This document shows, piece after piece, positions 34,559-45,269 of a stretch of DNA of 57,672 nucleotides. Position 1 is the first letter of the stretch, and each line of letters starts with the position of its first letter. The notes beneath the pieces were generated by a model that did no database searches, was not told where the DNA came from, and was given only the letters and a program-made list of their open reading frames with translations. The translations under genes and the position numbers were made by a program. The stretch comes from Brevibacterium sp. (GTDB lineage: Bacteria > Actinomycetota > Actinomycetes > Actinomycetales > Brevibacteriaceae): positions 1 to 57,672 of the forward strand of contig JAKDSA010000013.1 in assembly GCA_030457025.1 (NCBI GenBank), in the 5' to 3' direction.

Positions 34559-35143
34559 TCACAGGAACTTGATCATGCGGGCATTGCCCAGCGTATTGGG
34601 TTTGACGCGGGCCAGATCAAGGAACTCGGCCACGCCTTCGTCAGCGGAGTGCAGAAGCTCGACGTAGACCTCCGGGGACACCGGAATGCCCTTGATCGGC
34701 TCGAACCCGAGCGAACCGAAGAACCCAGTCTCGAAGGTCAGGCAGAAGACTCGGTCGACGCCGATGGCCACCGCATCCGCCAGCAGCTGCCTGATGAGGG
34801 CCTTGCCCACCCCACGTCCCCGGTAGGACGGCGAGGTGGCGACCGTGCGCGCCTCCGCGAGGTCGGCCCAGATGATGTGCAGAGCCCCGCATCCGGCCAG
34901 GATCTCAGTACCGTCAGGCTGCGGATCCACCACCAGCCAGAACTCCTGCAGGGTTTCGAAGTAGGTGACGGTGTCCTTGGCCAGCAGGATGCGCTCTTCG
35001 GCCAGCGGCGCGACCAGTGCCTCGATCCCCTTGACGTCGCTCGTCCGGGCTCGGCGCAGGTAGAGGCCGCCGGGGAGGGAATGGTTGAGGTGATGGTCCG
35101 ATGAGACCTGTTCATGGTCGAAGTCGACTGGGGATGAGCTCAT
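34559..35143 (-). CDS. Amino-acid N-acetyltransferase-like GNAT
   Basis: 194 aa from ATG at 35143. Acetyl-CoA loop ATSPSYRGRGVGKALIRQLL (about residues 104-123) and motif FGSLGFEPIKGIPVSPEVY. The sequence resembles the short, kinase-free ArgA-type N-acetylglutamate synthases of actinobacteria (as Rv2747), which would make it the first step of arginine synthesis. The frame extends to 35224 but that part crosses the clpC terminator. Downstream of clpC on the same strand, separated by the terminator. Confidence 0.8.
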   Translation of the reverse strand: MSSSPVDFDHEQVSSDHHLNHSLPGGLYLRRARTSDVKGIEALVAPLAEERILLAKDTVTYFETLQEFWLVVDPQPDGTEILAGCGALHIIWADLAEARTVATSPSYRGRGVGKALIRQLLADAVAIGVDRVFCLTFETGFFGSLGFEPIKGIPVSPEVYVELLHSADEGVAEFLDLARVKPNTLGNARMIKFL

Positions 35144-35175
35144 ACCTTCATTCAACACCATCGACAAGCGGCATG

Positions 35176-35214
35176 AAAAAGCCCGGGGACGCGGCCGATG
35201 CCGTGTCCCCGGGC
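35176..35214 (-). terminator. clpC intrinsic terminator
   Basis: A perfect 10-bp GC stem (GCCCGGGGAC at 35181-35190 with 35205-35214) followed, in the minus direction, by five T (35176-35180), starting 22 bp past the clpC stop. Confidence 0.93.
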
Positions 35215-35236
35215 CCTTCAGCACTCCGGGTGAAGA

Positions 35237-37795
35237 TCAGGGAGTGGAGATTCCCGAACCGCTGCCGCCGGACGAACCGGCACCGGCGAGTTCCCCACCG
35301 GAACCGGAATCATCCGGACCGCTGGCGGCAAGGCCCTCGGTCTCCACGCCCTCGAACGTGAACTCCGCCTCCTTGCCTTCTCCCTTCATGTCGACCTTGA
35401 TGGTCTGCCCGCTGCCGATCTCCTTGAACAGGATCTTCTCGGACAGATGGTCCTCGATCTCGAGCTGGATCGTGCGACGCAGAGGACGAGCGCCCAGCAC
35501 CGGATCGTAGCCGCGATCAGCCAGGAGGCTCTTGGCCGCATCGCTGACTTCGACCTTCATGCCCTGGTCCGCCAGACGGGTATCGAGGCGTTCAAGGAAC
35601 TGATCGACGATCTGCAGGATCTCGTGCTTGCCCAGCTGCGGGAACACGATCGTGTCATCGACACGGTTGAGGAACTCTGGGCGGAAGTGCTGCTTGAGCT
35701 CCTCGTTGACCTTCTGCTTCATGCGCTCGTAGTCGTTGTTCGCGCTTCCCTCGACCTGGAAGCCCAACTGCAGACCACTCGAGATGTCCCGCGTTCCCAG
35801 GTTGGTCGTCATGATGATGATGGTGTTCTTGAAGTCCACCTCACGACCCTGCGAGTCAGTCAGCCGACCGTCTTCGAGAATCTGCAGCAGCGAGTTGAAG
35901 ATATCCGAGTGAGCCTTCTCCACCTCGTCGAAGAGGACCACTGAGAACGGCTTGCGACGGACCTTCTCTGTCAGCTGACCGCCCTCTTCGTAGCCCACGT
36001 AGCCGGGAGGAGAACCGAAGAGTCGGGAAACGGTGTGCTTCTCCGAGTACTCCGACATGTCCAGGCTGATGAGCGAATCCTCGTCACCGAACAGGAATTC
36101 CGACAGAGCCTTCGCCAACTCGGTCTTGCCGACGCCTGTGGGGCCGGCGAAGATGAACGAGCCGGAGGGGCGCTTGGGATCCTTCAGACCCGCACGGGTC
36201 CGACGGATCGCACGGGAGATCGACTTGACCGCGTCGTCCTGTCCGATGATGCGCTTGTGCAGTTCGTCTTCCATCCGCAGCAGACGCGAGGACTCTTCCT
36301 CGGTGAGCTTGAAGATCGGAATGCCGGTGGCCGCAGCCAGCACCTCGGCGATCAGGTCCGCGTCCACAGTCGCGGACGTGTCCTTACCGCTCTTGCGCCA
36401 GGCCTCGGTCTGTTCGTCCTTGTTCTGCTGCAGGTTCATCTCGGAGTCGCGTTCGGAGGCCGCCAGCTCGAAGTCCTGAGCGTCGATGGCGGCTTCCTTG
36501 CGGTGGCGAGCCTCGAGGATCTGCTCCTCCAGGTCGCGGATCTCCTGCGGCACGGACAGACGCGAGATGCGCAGTTTCGCACCTGCTTCGTCGATGAGGT
36601 CGATCGCCTTGTCCGGCAGGTACCTGTCGTTGACGTAGCGATCCGACATATTCACGGCAGCTGCGAGAGCACCTTCCGTGATCGTGACCTTGTGGTGCGC
36701 CTCGTACTTGTCGCGCAGCCCCTTGAGGATCTCGATCGAATGCGCCAGGGACGGTTCGGGCACCTGGATCGGCTGGAACCGACGCTCGAGCGCGGCATCC
36801 TTCTCGATGTGCTTGCGGTACTCGTCGAGAGTCGTGGCACCGATGGTCTGCAGCTCGCCCCGAGCCAGCATGGGCTTGAGAATCGAAGCAGCGTCGATGG
36901 CACCCTCGGCGGCACCTGCACCCACCAAGGTGTGGATCTCGTCGATGAACAGGATGATGTCGCCGCGAGTGCGGATCTCCTTGAGCACCTTCTTCAGGCG
37001 TTCCTCGAAGTCACCGCGGTACCGGGAACCGGCCACCAGCGAACCGAGGTCCAAGGTGTAGAGCTGTTTGCCCTCGAGGATCTCCGGCACTTCGCCGTTG
37101 ACGATCGCCAAGGCCAGTCCCTCGACCACTGCTGTCTTGCCGACACCGGGTTCACCGATGAGGACAGGGTTGTTCTTGGTCCGCCGCGACAGGATCTGCA
37201 TCACGCGCTGCATCTGCTCGTGTCGGCCGATGACCGGATCGAGGTCGCCCTCACGGGCAGCCGCGGTCAGGTTCGTTCCGAACTGGTCGAGGACCAGCGA
37301 ACCGGAGGGGGTTCCCTCCTCGCGTCCGCCCGCGGACACAGGCTCCTTGCCCTGGTAGCCCGACAGGAGCTTGATGACTTCCTGACGAACCCGCCCCAGA
37401 TCGGCACCCAACTTGACGAGCACCTGAGCGGCGACACCTTCACCCTCACGGATCAGTCCGAGCAGAATGTGCTCAGTTCCGATGTAGCTGTGTCCCAGCT
37501 GCAGAGCCTCACGGAGGCTGAGCTCGAGGACCTTCTTCGCGCGCGGAGTGAACGGGATGTGCCCGCTCGGCGCCTGCTGTCCCTGTCCGATGATCTCTTG
37601 GACTTGATCGCGGACCTGCTCGAGGGAGATGTCCATCCCCTCGAGTGCTTTGGCTGCCAGGCCTTCACCCTCGTGGATCAGGCCGAGCAGGATGTGCTCG
37701 GTTCCGATGTAGTTATGTTTGAGTAGTTTGGCTTCTTCCTGGGCAAGCACTACCACTCGGCGTGCTCGGTCAGTGAACCGCTCGAACATATTCAC
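35237..37795 (-). CDS. clpC: ATP-dependent Clp protease ATP-binding subunit ClpC
   Basis: 852 aa AAA+ unfoldase that feeds substrates to ClpP. Two N-terminal Clp repeats (about residues 6-60 and 80-140), D1 with Walker [10 protein letters not shown] (about 213) and Walker [10 protein letters not shown], the UVR/M-domain (about 415-470), D2 with Walker [12 protein letters not shown] (about 555) and sensor [12 protein letters not shown]-terminal end is Gly/Ser-rich. Ribosome binding site GAGGAGGGTGA is strong. In mycobacteria clpC1 also follows lsr2 and lysS. It has its own long leader and own terminator, so it is transcribed alone. Confidence 0.97.
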   Translation of the reverse strand: MNMFERFTDRARRVVVLAQEEAKLLKHNYIGTEHILLGLIHEGEGLAAKALEGMDISLEQVRDQVQEIIGQGQQAPSGHIPFTPRAKKVLELSLREALQLGHSYIGTEHILLGLIREGEGVAAQVLVKLGADLGRVRQEVIKLLSGYQGKEPVSAGGREEGTPSGSLVLDQFGTNLTAAAREGDLDPVIGRHEQMQRVMQILSRRTKNNPVLIGEPGVGKTAVVEGLALAIVNGEVPEILEGKQLYTLDLGSLVAGSRYRGDFEERLKKVLKEIRTRGDIILFIDEIHTLVGAGAAEGAIDAASILKPMLARGELQTIGATTLDEYRKHIEKDAALERRFQPIQVPEPSLAHSIEILKGLRDKYEAHHKVTITEGALAAAVNMSDRYVNDRYLPDKAIDLIDEAGAKLRISRLSVPQEIRDLEEQILEARHRKEAAIDAQDFELAASERDSEMNLQQNKDEQTEAWRKSGKDTSATVDADLIAEVLAAATGIPIFKLTEEESSRLLRMEDELHKRIIGQDDAVKSISRAIRRTRAGLKDPKRPSGSFIFAGPTGVGKTELAKALSEFLFGDEDSLISLDMSEYSEKHTVSRLFGSPPGYVGYEEGGQLTEKVRRKPFSVVLFDEVEKAHSDIFNSLLQILEDGRLTDSQGREVDFKNTIIIMTTNLGTRDISSGLQLGFQVEGSANNDYERMKQKVNEELKQHFRPEFLNRVDDTIVFPQLGKHEILQIVDQFLERLDTRLADQGMKVEVSDAAKSLLADRGYDPVLGARPLRRTIQLEIEDHLSEKILFKEIGSGQTIKVDMKGEGKEAEFTFEGVETEGLAASGPDDSGSGGELAGAGSSGGSGSGISTP

Positions 37796-38278
37796 CCTCC
37801 TCGGTCTTCGTATTCTTTAGAGCCTAACGACCATTGGCCACGATCTATTGCACGTTTCGCCATCAGCCGAACCCGTTTGGCTGTGGGCGAAATTCGCAGT
37901 TCGCCCCTTCTGCGCACTCCTGCACAGCACATCCACGTCCCGCGCTGCCCGCCTTGCCCCAGCCGAGTTCCAGGACGCGAAGGACAGCATGGGCCCCTCT
38001 GCGCCAATACTGGGTCGACACTGCGCCAATCTGCGCGTCGACGATCTGGATCGATTCCGTACTCCTGAACTGGCAATCGAGATATTCCACAGATCGCTGA
38101 GCATCGGGATCGAGTAAACCGTCATATTCCGCTGACTGACATCAGGGACAACATGGTCGGAGTCAACGCCGCTTTTCACCAACCGCACTGATAATTCCCT
38201 GAGACGAACTTCTTACGATGGTTGACTATGCACACCGAGCCCGGACTTCTGGCTTGCAGAATTCGTAAGCGGAAACTC
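37796..38278. other. Long leader region upstream of clpC
   Basis: About 480 bp with no convincing gene; open frames here lack domains and ribosome binding sites. It holds an inverted repeat at 37885-37906 and presumably the clpC promoter. An unseen small RNA cannot be excluded. Confidence 0.5.
37885..37906. promoter_or_regulatory. Inverted repeat upstream of clpC
   Basis: GGGCGAA (37885-37891) and TTCGCCC (37900-37906) are a perfect 7-bp inverted repeat with an 8-bp spacer, about 90 bp before the clpC start. ClgR is the usual clp regulator in actinobacteria, but this does not clearly match its CGC n5 GCG motif, so the regulator is open. Confidence 0.45.
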
Positions 38279-38311
38279 TGAGGGGCCAACGGATCAACCG
38301 TTGGCCCCTCA
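38279..38311 (-). terminator. lsr2 terminator hairpin
   Basis: A perfect 14-bp stem (TGAGGGGCCAACGG at 38279-38292 with 38298-38311) around ATCAA, about 80 bp after the lsr2 stop. No T run follows, but the stem is very strong. Confidence 0.8.
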
Positions 38312-38392
38312 GGAAGCAATTATGGAATCAGTGGCATTCAATCGATTCGCAATACCGCTTCAATTATCGGCTGTGAAGTGAATCCAGTCGAT

Positions 38393-38731
38393 TCAGCTGT
38401 CTGCAGCTTCGTATGCCTGGACGATTTCCAGCGGAATGCGTCCGCGGTCGCCCAACTGGTAACCGTTTGCCTGCGCCCATTCGCGGATCTTGGCTGTATC
38501 GCGCTTCGGGCCCGCAGCGGAGCCGGAGCCTGTGCGGCGTCCGCGACCGCTCGGGTTCGCTACTCGACGAGCCTTGGCGACGAACGGAGCGAAAGTTTCA
38601 CGGAGCTTTTCGGCGTTCTCCGTCGACAATTCGAGTTCGTAGGTAGCTTGGTCGAGGCTGAAGCGAACGGTTTCCGACGCTTCCGAGCCGTCGAAATCAT
38701 CCGTGAGAACGAGTCGCATCTCCCTTGCCAT
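38393..38731 (-). CDS. lsr2: Lsr2 nucleoid-associated protein
   Basis: 112 aa H-NS-like protein that binds and silences AT-rich DNA. N-terminal dimerisation part begins MAREMRLVLTDDFDGSEA; the C-terminal DNA-binding part (TAKIREWAQANGYQLGDRGRIP) holds the minor-groove RGR motif. ATG at 38731 gives the standard N-terminus; the upstream ATG at 38746 would add five residues. Lies between lysS and clpC as in mycobacteria. Its start is inside the 3' end of the small membrane gene, suggesting coupling. Confidence 0.96.
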   Translation of the reverse strand: MAREMRLVLTDDFDGSEASETVRFSLDQATYELELSTENAEKLRETFAPFVAKARRVANPSGRGRRTGSGSAAGPKRDTAKIREWAQANGYQLGDRGRIPLEIVQAYEAADS

Positions 38732-38942
38732 GTTCACTCTTTTCATAATCAGAAGGATTTGTCGAAGTCAGCTTAACATCTGATTCCTGATTATCGCCTA
38801 ATTCGCTAACCTCATGCTCTGAATAGAACTTATCGATCTGCTCTCGCTCGGTCCGGTCCGCACGCAAGATGTTTCTCATCACGTACCAGAACAGCAATCC
38901 AACACAGATCGACGGCAATAGAGCCTTCATCAGATCCATCAT
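38697..38942 (-). CDS. Small membrane protein between lysS and lsr2
   Basis: 81 aa from ATG at 38942, with GGAAGG 8 nt upstream. One membrane helix near the N-terminus (about residues 5-21, ALLPSICVGLLFWYVMR), then a charged tail RADRTEREQIDKFYSEHE. Similar short proteins with an RADRTER motif occur next to lysS in Micrococcales. It begins 4 bp after the lysS stop and its 3' end overlaps the lsr2 start by 35 bp in another frame. Function unknown. Confidence 0.75.
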   Translation of the reverse strand: MMDLMKALLPSICVGLLFWYVMRNILRADRTEREQIDKFYSEHEVSELGDNQESDVKLTSTNPSDYEKSEHGKGDATRSHG

Positions 38943-38946
38943 GTGC

Positions 38947-40506
<1,560 letters not shown>

Positions 40507-40560
40507 ACCATCAAGGCTACCGTGAGCGCGGCCCCAGGGGGAATTCGGCCCAAGTGCCAG

Positions 40561-40620
40561 ACCAGTCCGGTGATCAACTCGGAGACCAGTCCGGATCGAT
40601 CCCGAGCAGTCCGGATCAGT
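40561..40620. repeat. CAGTCCGG-centred degenerate repeats after the DUF2520 gene
   Basis: Three AGTCCGG-containing units at about 40561, 40585 and 40605, spaced 24 and 21 bp, with a decayed fourth reaching into the DUF2520 stop codon. Confidence 0.7.
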
Positions 40621-41521
40621 CCAGACGGGACAGGATGTCCTGCGCCTGCGAATCCGTGATCCGTCCCAGGCTCAGGGCCTTGGCGGTGGTGGATCTGGCC
40701 AGCGCAATGTAGCTGTCGCGTGCTGCCGGGCTGGAAACACTGAGACTGAACTCACTGAGCGCGGCCAGGTGCGCGGAGACAGTGCCCACGTCTCCGCGGC
40801 TGACGGGGCCGGTCAGCGCCCGCGAACCGTTCTGCAAGGTGTTCGTCACGCTTGCATCGACGAGGGCTGTGAGCACGCGTGAGGGGTCACTCACTCCCGC
40901 CTCGGCGAGCATCTCCATGGCTTCGCTGATGATCGTGATCGTGTGGTTCGAGGCGTGGGTGATGGCCGCATGATAGAGCGGTCGGTCCGCTTCGGCGACA
41001 TCGATCGGTTCGGCGCCCATCTCGACGACGAGGGCCTGGCCCACCGGACGGATCGGCGCCGGTGCGGTGACGGCGATCGTCGACTGCCGCAGACGGGACA
41101 GATCGACGGCGGTGCCGGTGAAGGACAACGATGGGTGCAGTGCGATCGGCAGCGCGCCGAGGCCGGTCCCGGCTTCGAGGACGTCCGTGCCGTATCGGCC
41201 CGAGCAGTGGACGAGGATCTGTCCGGAGTGGATTCGTGAGACCTTTGCGAGGCCGCTGACCAGGGATTCGATCTCATCGTCGGGGACGGTCAGGAGCAGC
41301 AGCTCGGCACGGTCTGCGACCTCGTCCGGGGGCAGAACAGGCACACCTGGGAGCATCTCCTCGGCCCGTTCGAGGCTCGCCGCCGAAGAGGCGCTGACGC
41401 CGATGATGGCATGACCGGCGTCGCGCCAGGCGGCGCCGATGGTCGCTCCGACCTTTCCGCAGCCGATGATGCCGATGCCCAGGCGAGGGGCATCGTCTCG
41501 GCTCATCCCTGGTCTGCTCAT
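40616..41521 (-). CDS. DUF2520 Rossmann-like protein
   Basis: 301 aa. N-terminal Rossmann fold LGIGIIGCGKVGATIGAAW (about residues 13-31), C-terminal DUF2520 domain with HPSLSFTG and HAAITHASNHT. The family resembles NADP-dependent ketopantoate or 6-phosphogluconate dehydrogenases, exact reaction unknown. In mycobacteria the homologue precedes panC and panD before lysS; here these genes are absent and lysS follows directly. ATGA overlap with the PH-domain gene upstream. Confidence 0.88.
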   Translation of the reverse strand: MSRPGMSRDDAPRLGIGIIGCGKVGATIGAAWRDAGHAIIGVSASSAASLERAEEMLPGVPVLPPDEVADRAELLLLTVPDDEIESLVSGLAKVSRIHSGQILVHCSGRYGTDVLEAGTGLGALPIALHPSLSFTGTAVDLSRLRQSTIAVTAPAPIRPVGQALVVEMGAEPIDVAEADRPLYHAAITHASNHTITIISEAMEMLAEAGVSDPSRVLTALVDASVTNTLQNGSRALTGPVSRGDVGTVSAHLAALSEFSLSVSSPAARDSYIALARSTTAKALSLGRITDSQAQDILSRLD

Positions 41522-43365
41522 GGCCTGCCTTCCTTGGCTCTGCGTGCTTCCTCGTCATAGCGCTGCCGCGCGAGTCGGGTGCGTTCGGAGTGTTCGTCGA
41601 AGAATCGCTTCGCGGCGTCGACACTCTGATGGGTGACCCGGGGGTCGATGGGTCCGGCCGTCGAGTGCACGGCGACCGTGCCCAGACCGAGCGAGCGCAT
41701 GAGCGGGCCCTGGTGATAGCTCATCGACTGCACGCGCACATGTGGAACGAAGTCGACTCGGCGATCGAGGACCCCCAGACGGAGAACGAGGAGCGCTCCG
41801 GTCACCGCATAGGCTCGCCGCTTCCACACCAGTGGGTCGATCAGCCGGGAGGAACGGGGTTGACCATGGAAGAGCGCCTCTGCCGATTCGGCCTGCGGAT
41901 CTTGCGACCTGCGGTCGTACATGGCCGATCGGACCAGGGCTGCCGCACTGACGTCATCGTCCAGCTGCGGGTCCGGGAGCGCGAGACCGACCATGAGCAG
42001 CGCTTGATCGATGTCGCCGACCGGAAGGAGAACGTTCGACTCGTCCGCGCCCCCGGCGCTGGCGATGTTGTATTCGACTTTCCACCAACCGGCCCGCCGC
42101 CACAGCAGCGGTTGATGCACACACACAGCCTGCAGACGGTCGAGCGGGATCACCTTTCGGGAGGTGGAGACGAGTCCGTGGTTGACGGCCAGACCGTTCT
42201 CGCCCAGTTTGACGACGAAATTTGCGTTGTCAAGGTTCTTCCGGAAGACGGAGAAGGCTGCGAAGAGACCAGGGATGACAGCGACGAGCATCGGGATGAA
42301 GGCCTCAGTGAGGCCCATCACCAGGAGGACGATGGCCACGCCGATGACGAAGAGGACGGCCAGGACCGAGATGATCGTCTCGGTCCTCAGCAGTGAAGCG
42401 ATGACCACCCGATGCACGGGCACACGGACGATCTCACCCTCGCCGCCGACCTTGGCAGAGACTTGGTAGGGAGCCAGCAGCTCATTGAGACTGGCCTCGG
42501 CCTCGACTGAGACGCCTTCGGCCAGTGAGCCGAGACGTTTGCTCAGCCGCACTCCGATGCTGTCATCGCGGCGTTCTGGCACGCCTCGATCATTGGTGGC
42601 CTCTGCCTCGAGACTCCTCACCGCTTCGGCGTCGCTGGTGGCCTGGGCGGAGGCCTCGACCCCGCCCGAATCAGCTGTGTCGAACGAGCTGGCGGTCGCA
42701 TCCGCGGTGGGCTCTGCTGTCCCTGGCGCAGCCTTAGCGGGCCGTCCCGAGGCTGTGCTCCGATCCGCTGATCGTCCGCCGTGCTTCTTCGCACGGACAG
42801 CGGAGAGAAGGTCATCTCGCAGCTCATCGGCGCGCTTCTTCGACAGATACTTCAGGGAGATGTTGGAGTCGGCGCCGCCGGCGACGTCGAAGACCAGTTC
42901 GGCCATGCCCAGGAGACGGGGCAGCAGCTTCTGCTGCAGGTCGATCGATTGGACGCGGTCGAGTCTGGCCTTGCGCAGCTTCTTCGACAGCAGACCGCGC
43001 CGATAGTAGATGGATTCGGAATCGATCCGATAGCCCATGACCCTCCACGCCAACCAGCTGAGGAAGGCAGTGATGAGGAGGATGAGCACGATCCCGCCGG
43101 CACCGCTGAGGAGGATGAGGGGATGCTCGCGCAGCCAACCGGCGAAGCCGAGATCGACGCCATCACCTTGGGCCAGGTCTTCGACGGCCGATTGGACGAA
43201 GTTCTGCAGACCGTAGGCGGCGGCGACGAAGATACCCACGAGCACGCCCAGACTCTCGAGGATCGGGGTCAGTGGGTGAACCCGATGCCACACCTCGGGG
43301 GCCGCGACCTCGCTGTCTGTGGATTCAGATTCCTCTTCGGGCGGCTGCTCCTGGTCCATGTTCAC
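41518..43365 (-). CDS. Large PH-domain membrane protein (YdbS/bPH2 family)
   Basis: 615 aa. Membrane pairs near residues 34-52 and 88-110, and around 325-370, with three bacterial PH (bPH2) regions: about 110-195 (YYRRGLLSKKLRKARLDRVQS), about 385-455 (VNHGLVSTSRKVIPLDRLQA) and about 510-600 (LGVLDRRVDFVPHVRVQSM). An Ala/Thr/Glu-rich linker lies at about 195-260. Part of the DUF3180-PH-PH-DUF2520 run of actinobacteria; function unknown, probably in envelope physiology. Confidence 0.85.
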   Translation of the reverse strand: MNMDQEQPPEEESESTDSEVAAPEVWHRVHPLTPILESLGVLVGIFVAAAYGLQNFVQSAVEDLAQGDGVDLGFAGWLREHPLILLSGAGGIVLILLITAFLSWLAWRVMGYRIDSESIYYRRGLLSKKLRKARLDRVQSIDLQQKLLPRLLGMAELVFDVAGGADSNISLKYLSKKRADELRDDLLSAVRAKKHGGRSADRSTASGRPAKAAPGTAEPTADATASSFDTADSGGVEASAQATSDAEAVRSLEAEATNDRGVPERRDDSIGVRLSKRLGSLAEGVSVEAEASLNELLAPYQVSAKVGGEGEIVRVPVHRVVIASLLRTETIISVLAVLFVIGVAIVLLVMGLTEAFIPMLVAVIPGLFAAFSVFRKNLDNANFVVKLGENGLAVNHGLVSTSRKVIPLDRLQAVCVHQPLLWRRAGWWKVEYNIASAGGADESNVLLPVGDIDQALLMVGLALPDPQLDDDVSAAALVRSAMYDRRSQDPQAESAEALFHGQPRSSRLIDPLVWKRRAYAVTGALLVLRLGVLDRRVDFVPHVRVQSMSYHQGPLMRSLGLGTVAVHSTAGPIDPRVTHQSVDAAKRFFDEHSERTRLARQRYDEEARRAKEGRP

Positions 43366-43862
43366 AGCCCGGCCAGGTTGGCCTGGCCCAGTCCGGCCAG
43401 GCTGTCGCGCAGACGATCGGCCTCGTCACGGGGCAACCCGGGAATAGTGGCATCGGTCGTTGCCGAGGCAGTATGAAGTTTGACGGTTGCCAGACCGAAC
43501 ATGCGATCGATGGGACCCGCGTCCACGTCGACGAACTGCAGCCGTCCGTATGGCACCACCGTCGCCCTGTGGAACATGATTCCACGCCGGATGAGAAGGT
43601 CATCCGCCCTCTCCGCATAGCCGATGGCTTTGGCCTGACGGATGATGATGACGACGAGGAAGACGGTGAGCGCCACCAGGACGGCCCAGATCGCGTGCAG
43701 CCACGGGACTTCGGAGGTGAAGATGATGGCGAAGACGAGGGCCACGATGATCATCGGGACGAGGATCGTCAGAGTCGCGATCGTCTCCTTGAGCCCATAT
43801 TTGGGACTGACCCGGTTGAAGTCAGCATCCATTCCGGTCAGGTAGTTGAATTCGCGGCTCAT
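43362..43862 (-). CDS. Small PH-domain membrane protein (YdbS/bPH2 family)
   Basis: 166 aa. Two membrane helices at about residues 28-75, then a bPH2 domain beginning AERADDLLIRRGIMFHRATVV and continuing PYGRLQFVDVDAG. Its partner is the larger protein downstream; such pairs (as YdbS and YdbT of Bacillus) are typical. Overlaps both neighbours by ATGA. Confidence 0.87.
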   Translation of the reverse strand: MSREFNYLTGMDADFNRVSPKYGLKETIATLTILVPMIIVALVFAIIFTSEVPWLHAIWAVLVALTVFLVVIIIRQAKAIGYAERADDLLIRRGIMFHRATVVPYGRLQFVDVDAGPIDRMFGLATVKLHTASATTDATIPGLPRDEADRLRDSLAGLGQANLAGL

Positions 43863-44320
43863 GCTGCTTCGGCTCCTGGTGGATCTTGAGGGGGCAGTTC
43901 GCAGAAACCTTCGACGATCAGGCCGACGATCATCAACGCTGCGGCTGCGATCATAGCGAAAAGCATACCTGCCGCCAAATCATTGCGGATGCCCGGTGCG
44001 GACAGGAAATAGTAGGCGGCGTTGCCCAGATACCAGCCGGCCAGTCCGGCCCCTGTCAGGGCGCTGGCCTTGGCCATGACGGCTATGCGGGCAGCCTGGA
44101 GGGGGTCGATCTCCTTGGTCCGGTCGCCGTCATTCCATTTCTTGATCGGCCATCCCAGGACGAGGAGCACCGCGGCGAGCACGAGCATTCCGATGATGGC
44201 GAACCACGGCAGGCCCGGCAGTGAGAAGCCCTGGCTTTCGAGCACCACATCGACCACAGGTGCCAGCACGGCACCGATGACGGCCCAGATGACGAGAGTG
44301 CCCGACGATGTTCGCTGCAT
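43859..44320 (-). CDS. DUF3180 membrane protein
   Basis: 153 aa from ATG at 44320; the longer frame to 44482 is shadow of folBK. Four membrane segments: about residues 9-28, 36-55, 83-105, 115-137. DUF3180 genes sit next to folK in most actinobacteria; function unknown. Confidence 0.88.
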   Translation of the reverse strand: MQRTSSGTLVIWAVIGAVLAPVVDVVLESQGFSLPGLPWFAIIGMLVLAAVLLVLGWPIKKWNDGDRTKEIDPLQAARIAVMAKASALTGAGLAGWYLGNAAYYFLSAPGIRNDLAAGMLFAMIAAAALMIVGLIVEGFCELPPQDPPGAEAA

Positions 44321-44348
44321 AGCTCCAAGTCTCTCAAACTCTGAGCGC

Positions 44349-45269
44349 CTATGGTGCCGGGATTCGCGTGATTTCCTGGTCTCCCAGCTGGGCGAGGACC
44401 GTGGCGATCGATTGCCGACCGGCGGGGGTGTCGATTGCGGCGTCGGCATCGAGCTCGGCCCAGGGCGCGAGCACGAAGGCACGTTCGTGCGCCCGTGGAT
44501 GGGGAAGGGTCAGCACCTCGGTATCGAGCACGAGTTCCTCGTGGTCGCTTAAGAATCGGATCAGGTCGATGTCGAGGCTGCGTGGTCCCCAGCGCACTTC
44601 GCGAGTCCGCCCGCTGGCGACCTCGATTCCCTGTGCCACGGCCAGGAGTTCCCGGGCCGGCAGCCTGGTGCTCACGATCAGGCCCAGGTTGAGGAAGTCG
44701 TTCTGTTCGACTCCGCCCCACGGCGCGGTGCGATACAGCGAGGATCGCCTGAGCACGCTGATTCTGGGGTGCAGGTCGAGAGCGGCCACGGCTTGGTCAA
44801 GTGTGTCCGCCGCGTCGCCGAGGTTGGCCCCGAGGTTGAGGTATGCCTCGCTCTCGGCAGGCTTCGCATCGACGATCCCGGCACGGGGTGTGCCGTTGCT
44901 CGCCGCGCGGGAGCGGACGACGGTGACGCTGACATCGCTGAAGCTGCGCTGGATCGGTGCACCGGGTTTGTGGACGATGACCTCGACGTGTTCGGCCAGG
45001 CCCAGGCAGTGCTCGGCGATCCTGGAGGCCAGGGTTTCGATGAGGTCGAAGGTGTTGTCTTCGACGATGTGGGCGACGTCCTCGGCCAGTTCACCGTAGT
45101 GGACGGTGTCTGCGATGTCGTCCGTGGCCGCGGCCCGGTTCACCGAGGTGTGCAGGGTGACGTCGATGACGAAGTCCTGACCCTCGCGCTTCTCGAAGTC
45201 AAAGACCCCGTGGTTCCCGCGCACCGTCAGTCCGCGCAGTTCGATCCGGTCCGGGCGATCGCCGGTCAT
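44349..45269 (-). CDS. folBK: Bifunctional dihydroneopterin aldolase / HPPK (FolB-FolK fusion)
   Basis: 306 aa. Residues about 8-120 are FolB (IELRGLTVRGNHGVFDFEKREG, VHYGELAEDVA), making 6-hydroxymethyl-7,8-dihydropterin; about 140-306 are FolK (YLNLGANLGDAADTL, RWGPRSLDIDLIRF, LPHPRAHERAFVLAPW), pyrophosphorylating it. Separate genes in mycobacteria, fused here, as reported for several actinobacteria. Start ATG overlaps the folP stop. Confidence 0.94.
   Translation of the reverse strand: MTGDRPDRIELRGLTVRGNHGVFDFEKREGQDFVIDVTLHTSVNRAAATDDIADTVHYGELAEDVAHIVEDNTFDLIETLASRIAEHCLGLAEHVEVIVHKPGAPIQRSFSDVSVTVVRSRAASNGTPRAGIVDAKPAESEAYLNLGANLGDAADTLDQAVAALDLHPRISVLRRSSLYRTAPWGGVEQNDFLNLGLIVSTRLPARELLAVAQGIEVASGRTREVRWGPRSLDIDLIRFLSDHEELVLDTEVLTLPHPRAHERAFVLAPWAELDADAAIDTPAGRQSIATVLAQLGDQEITRIPAP

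Noticed and set aside
36035..37726. 563-aa open frame antisense to clpC
   Set aside because: Shadow of a high-GC coding gene; the clpC frame is full length with all motifs, and the antisense has no domain or ribosome binding site.
37817..38188. 123-aa open frame in the clpC leader
   Set aside because: No ribosome binding site, no recognisable domain, and composition unlike neighbouring genes.
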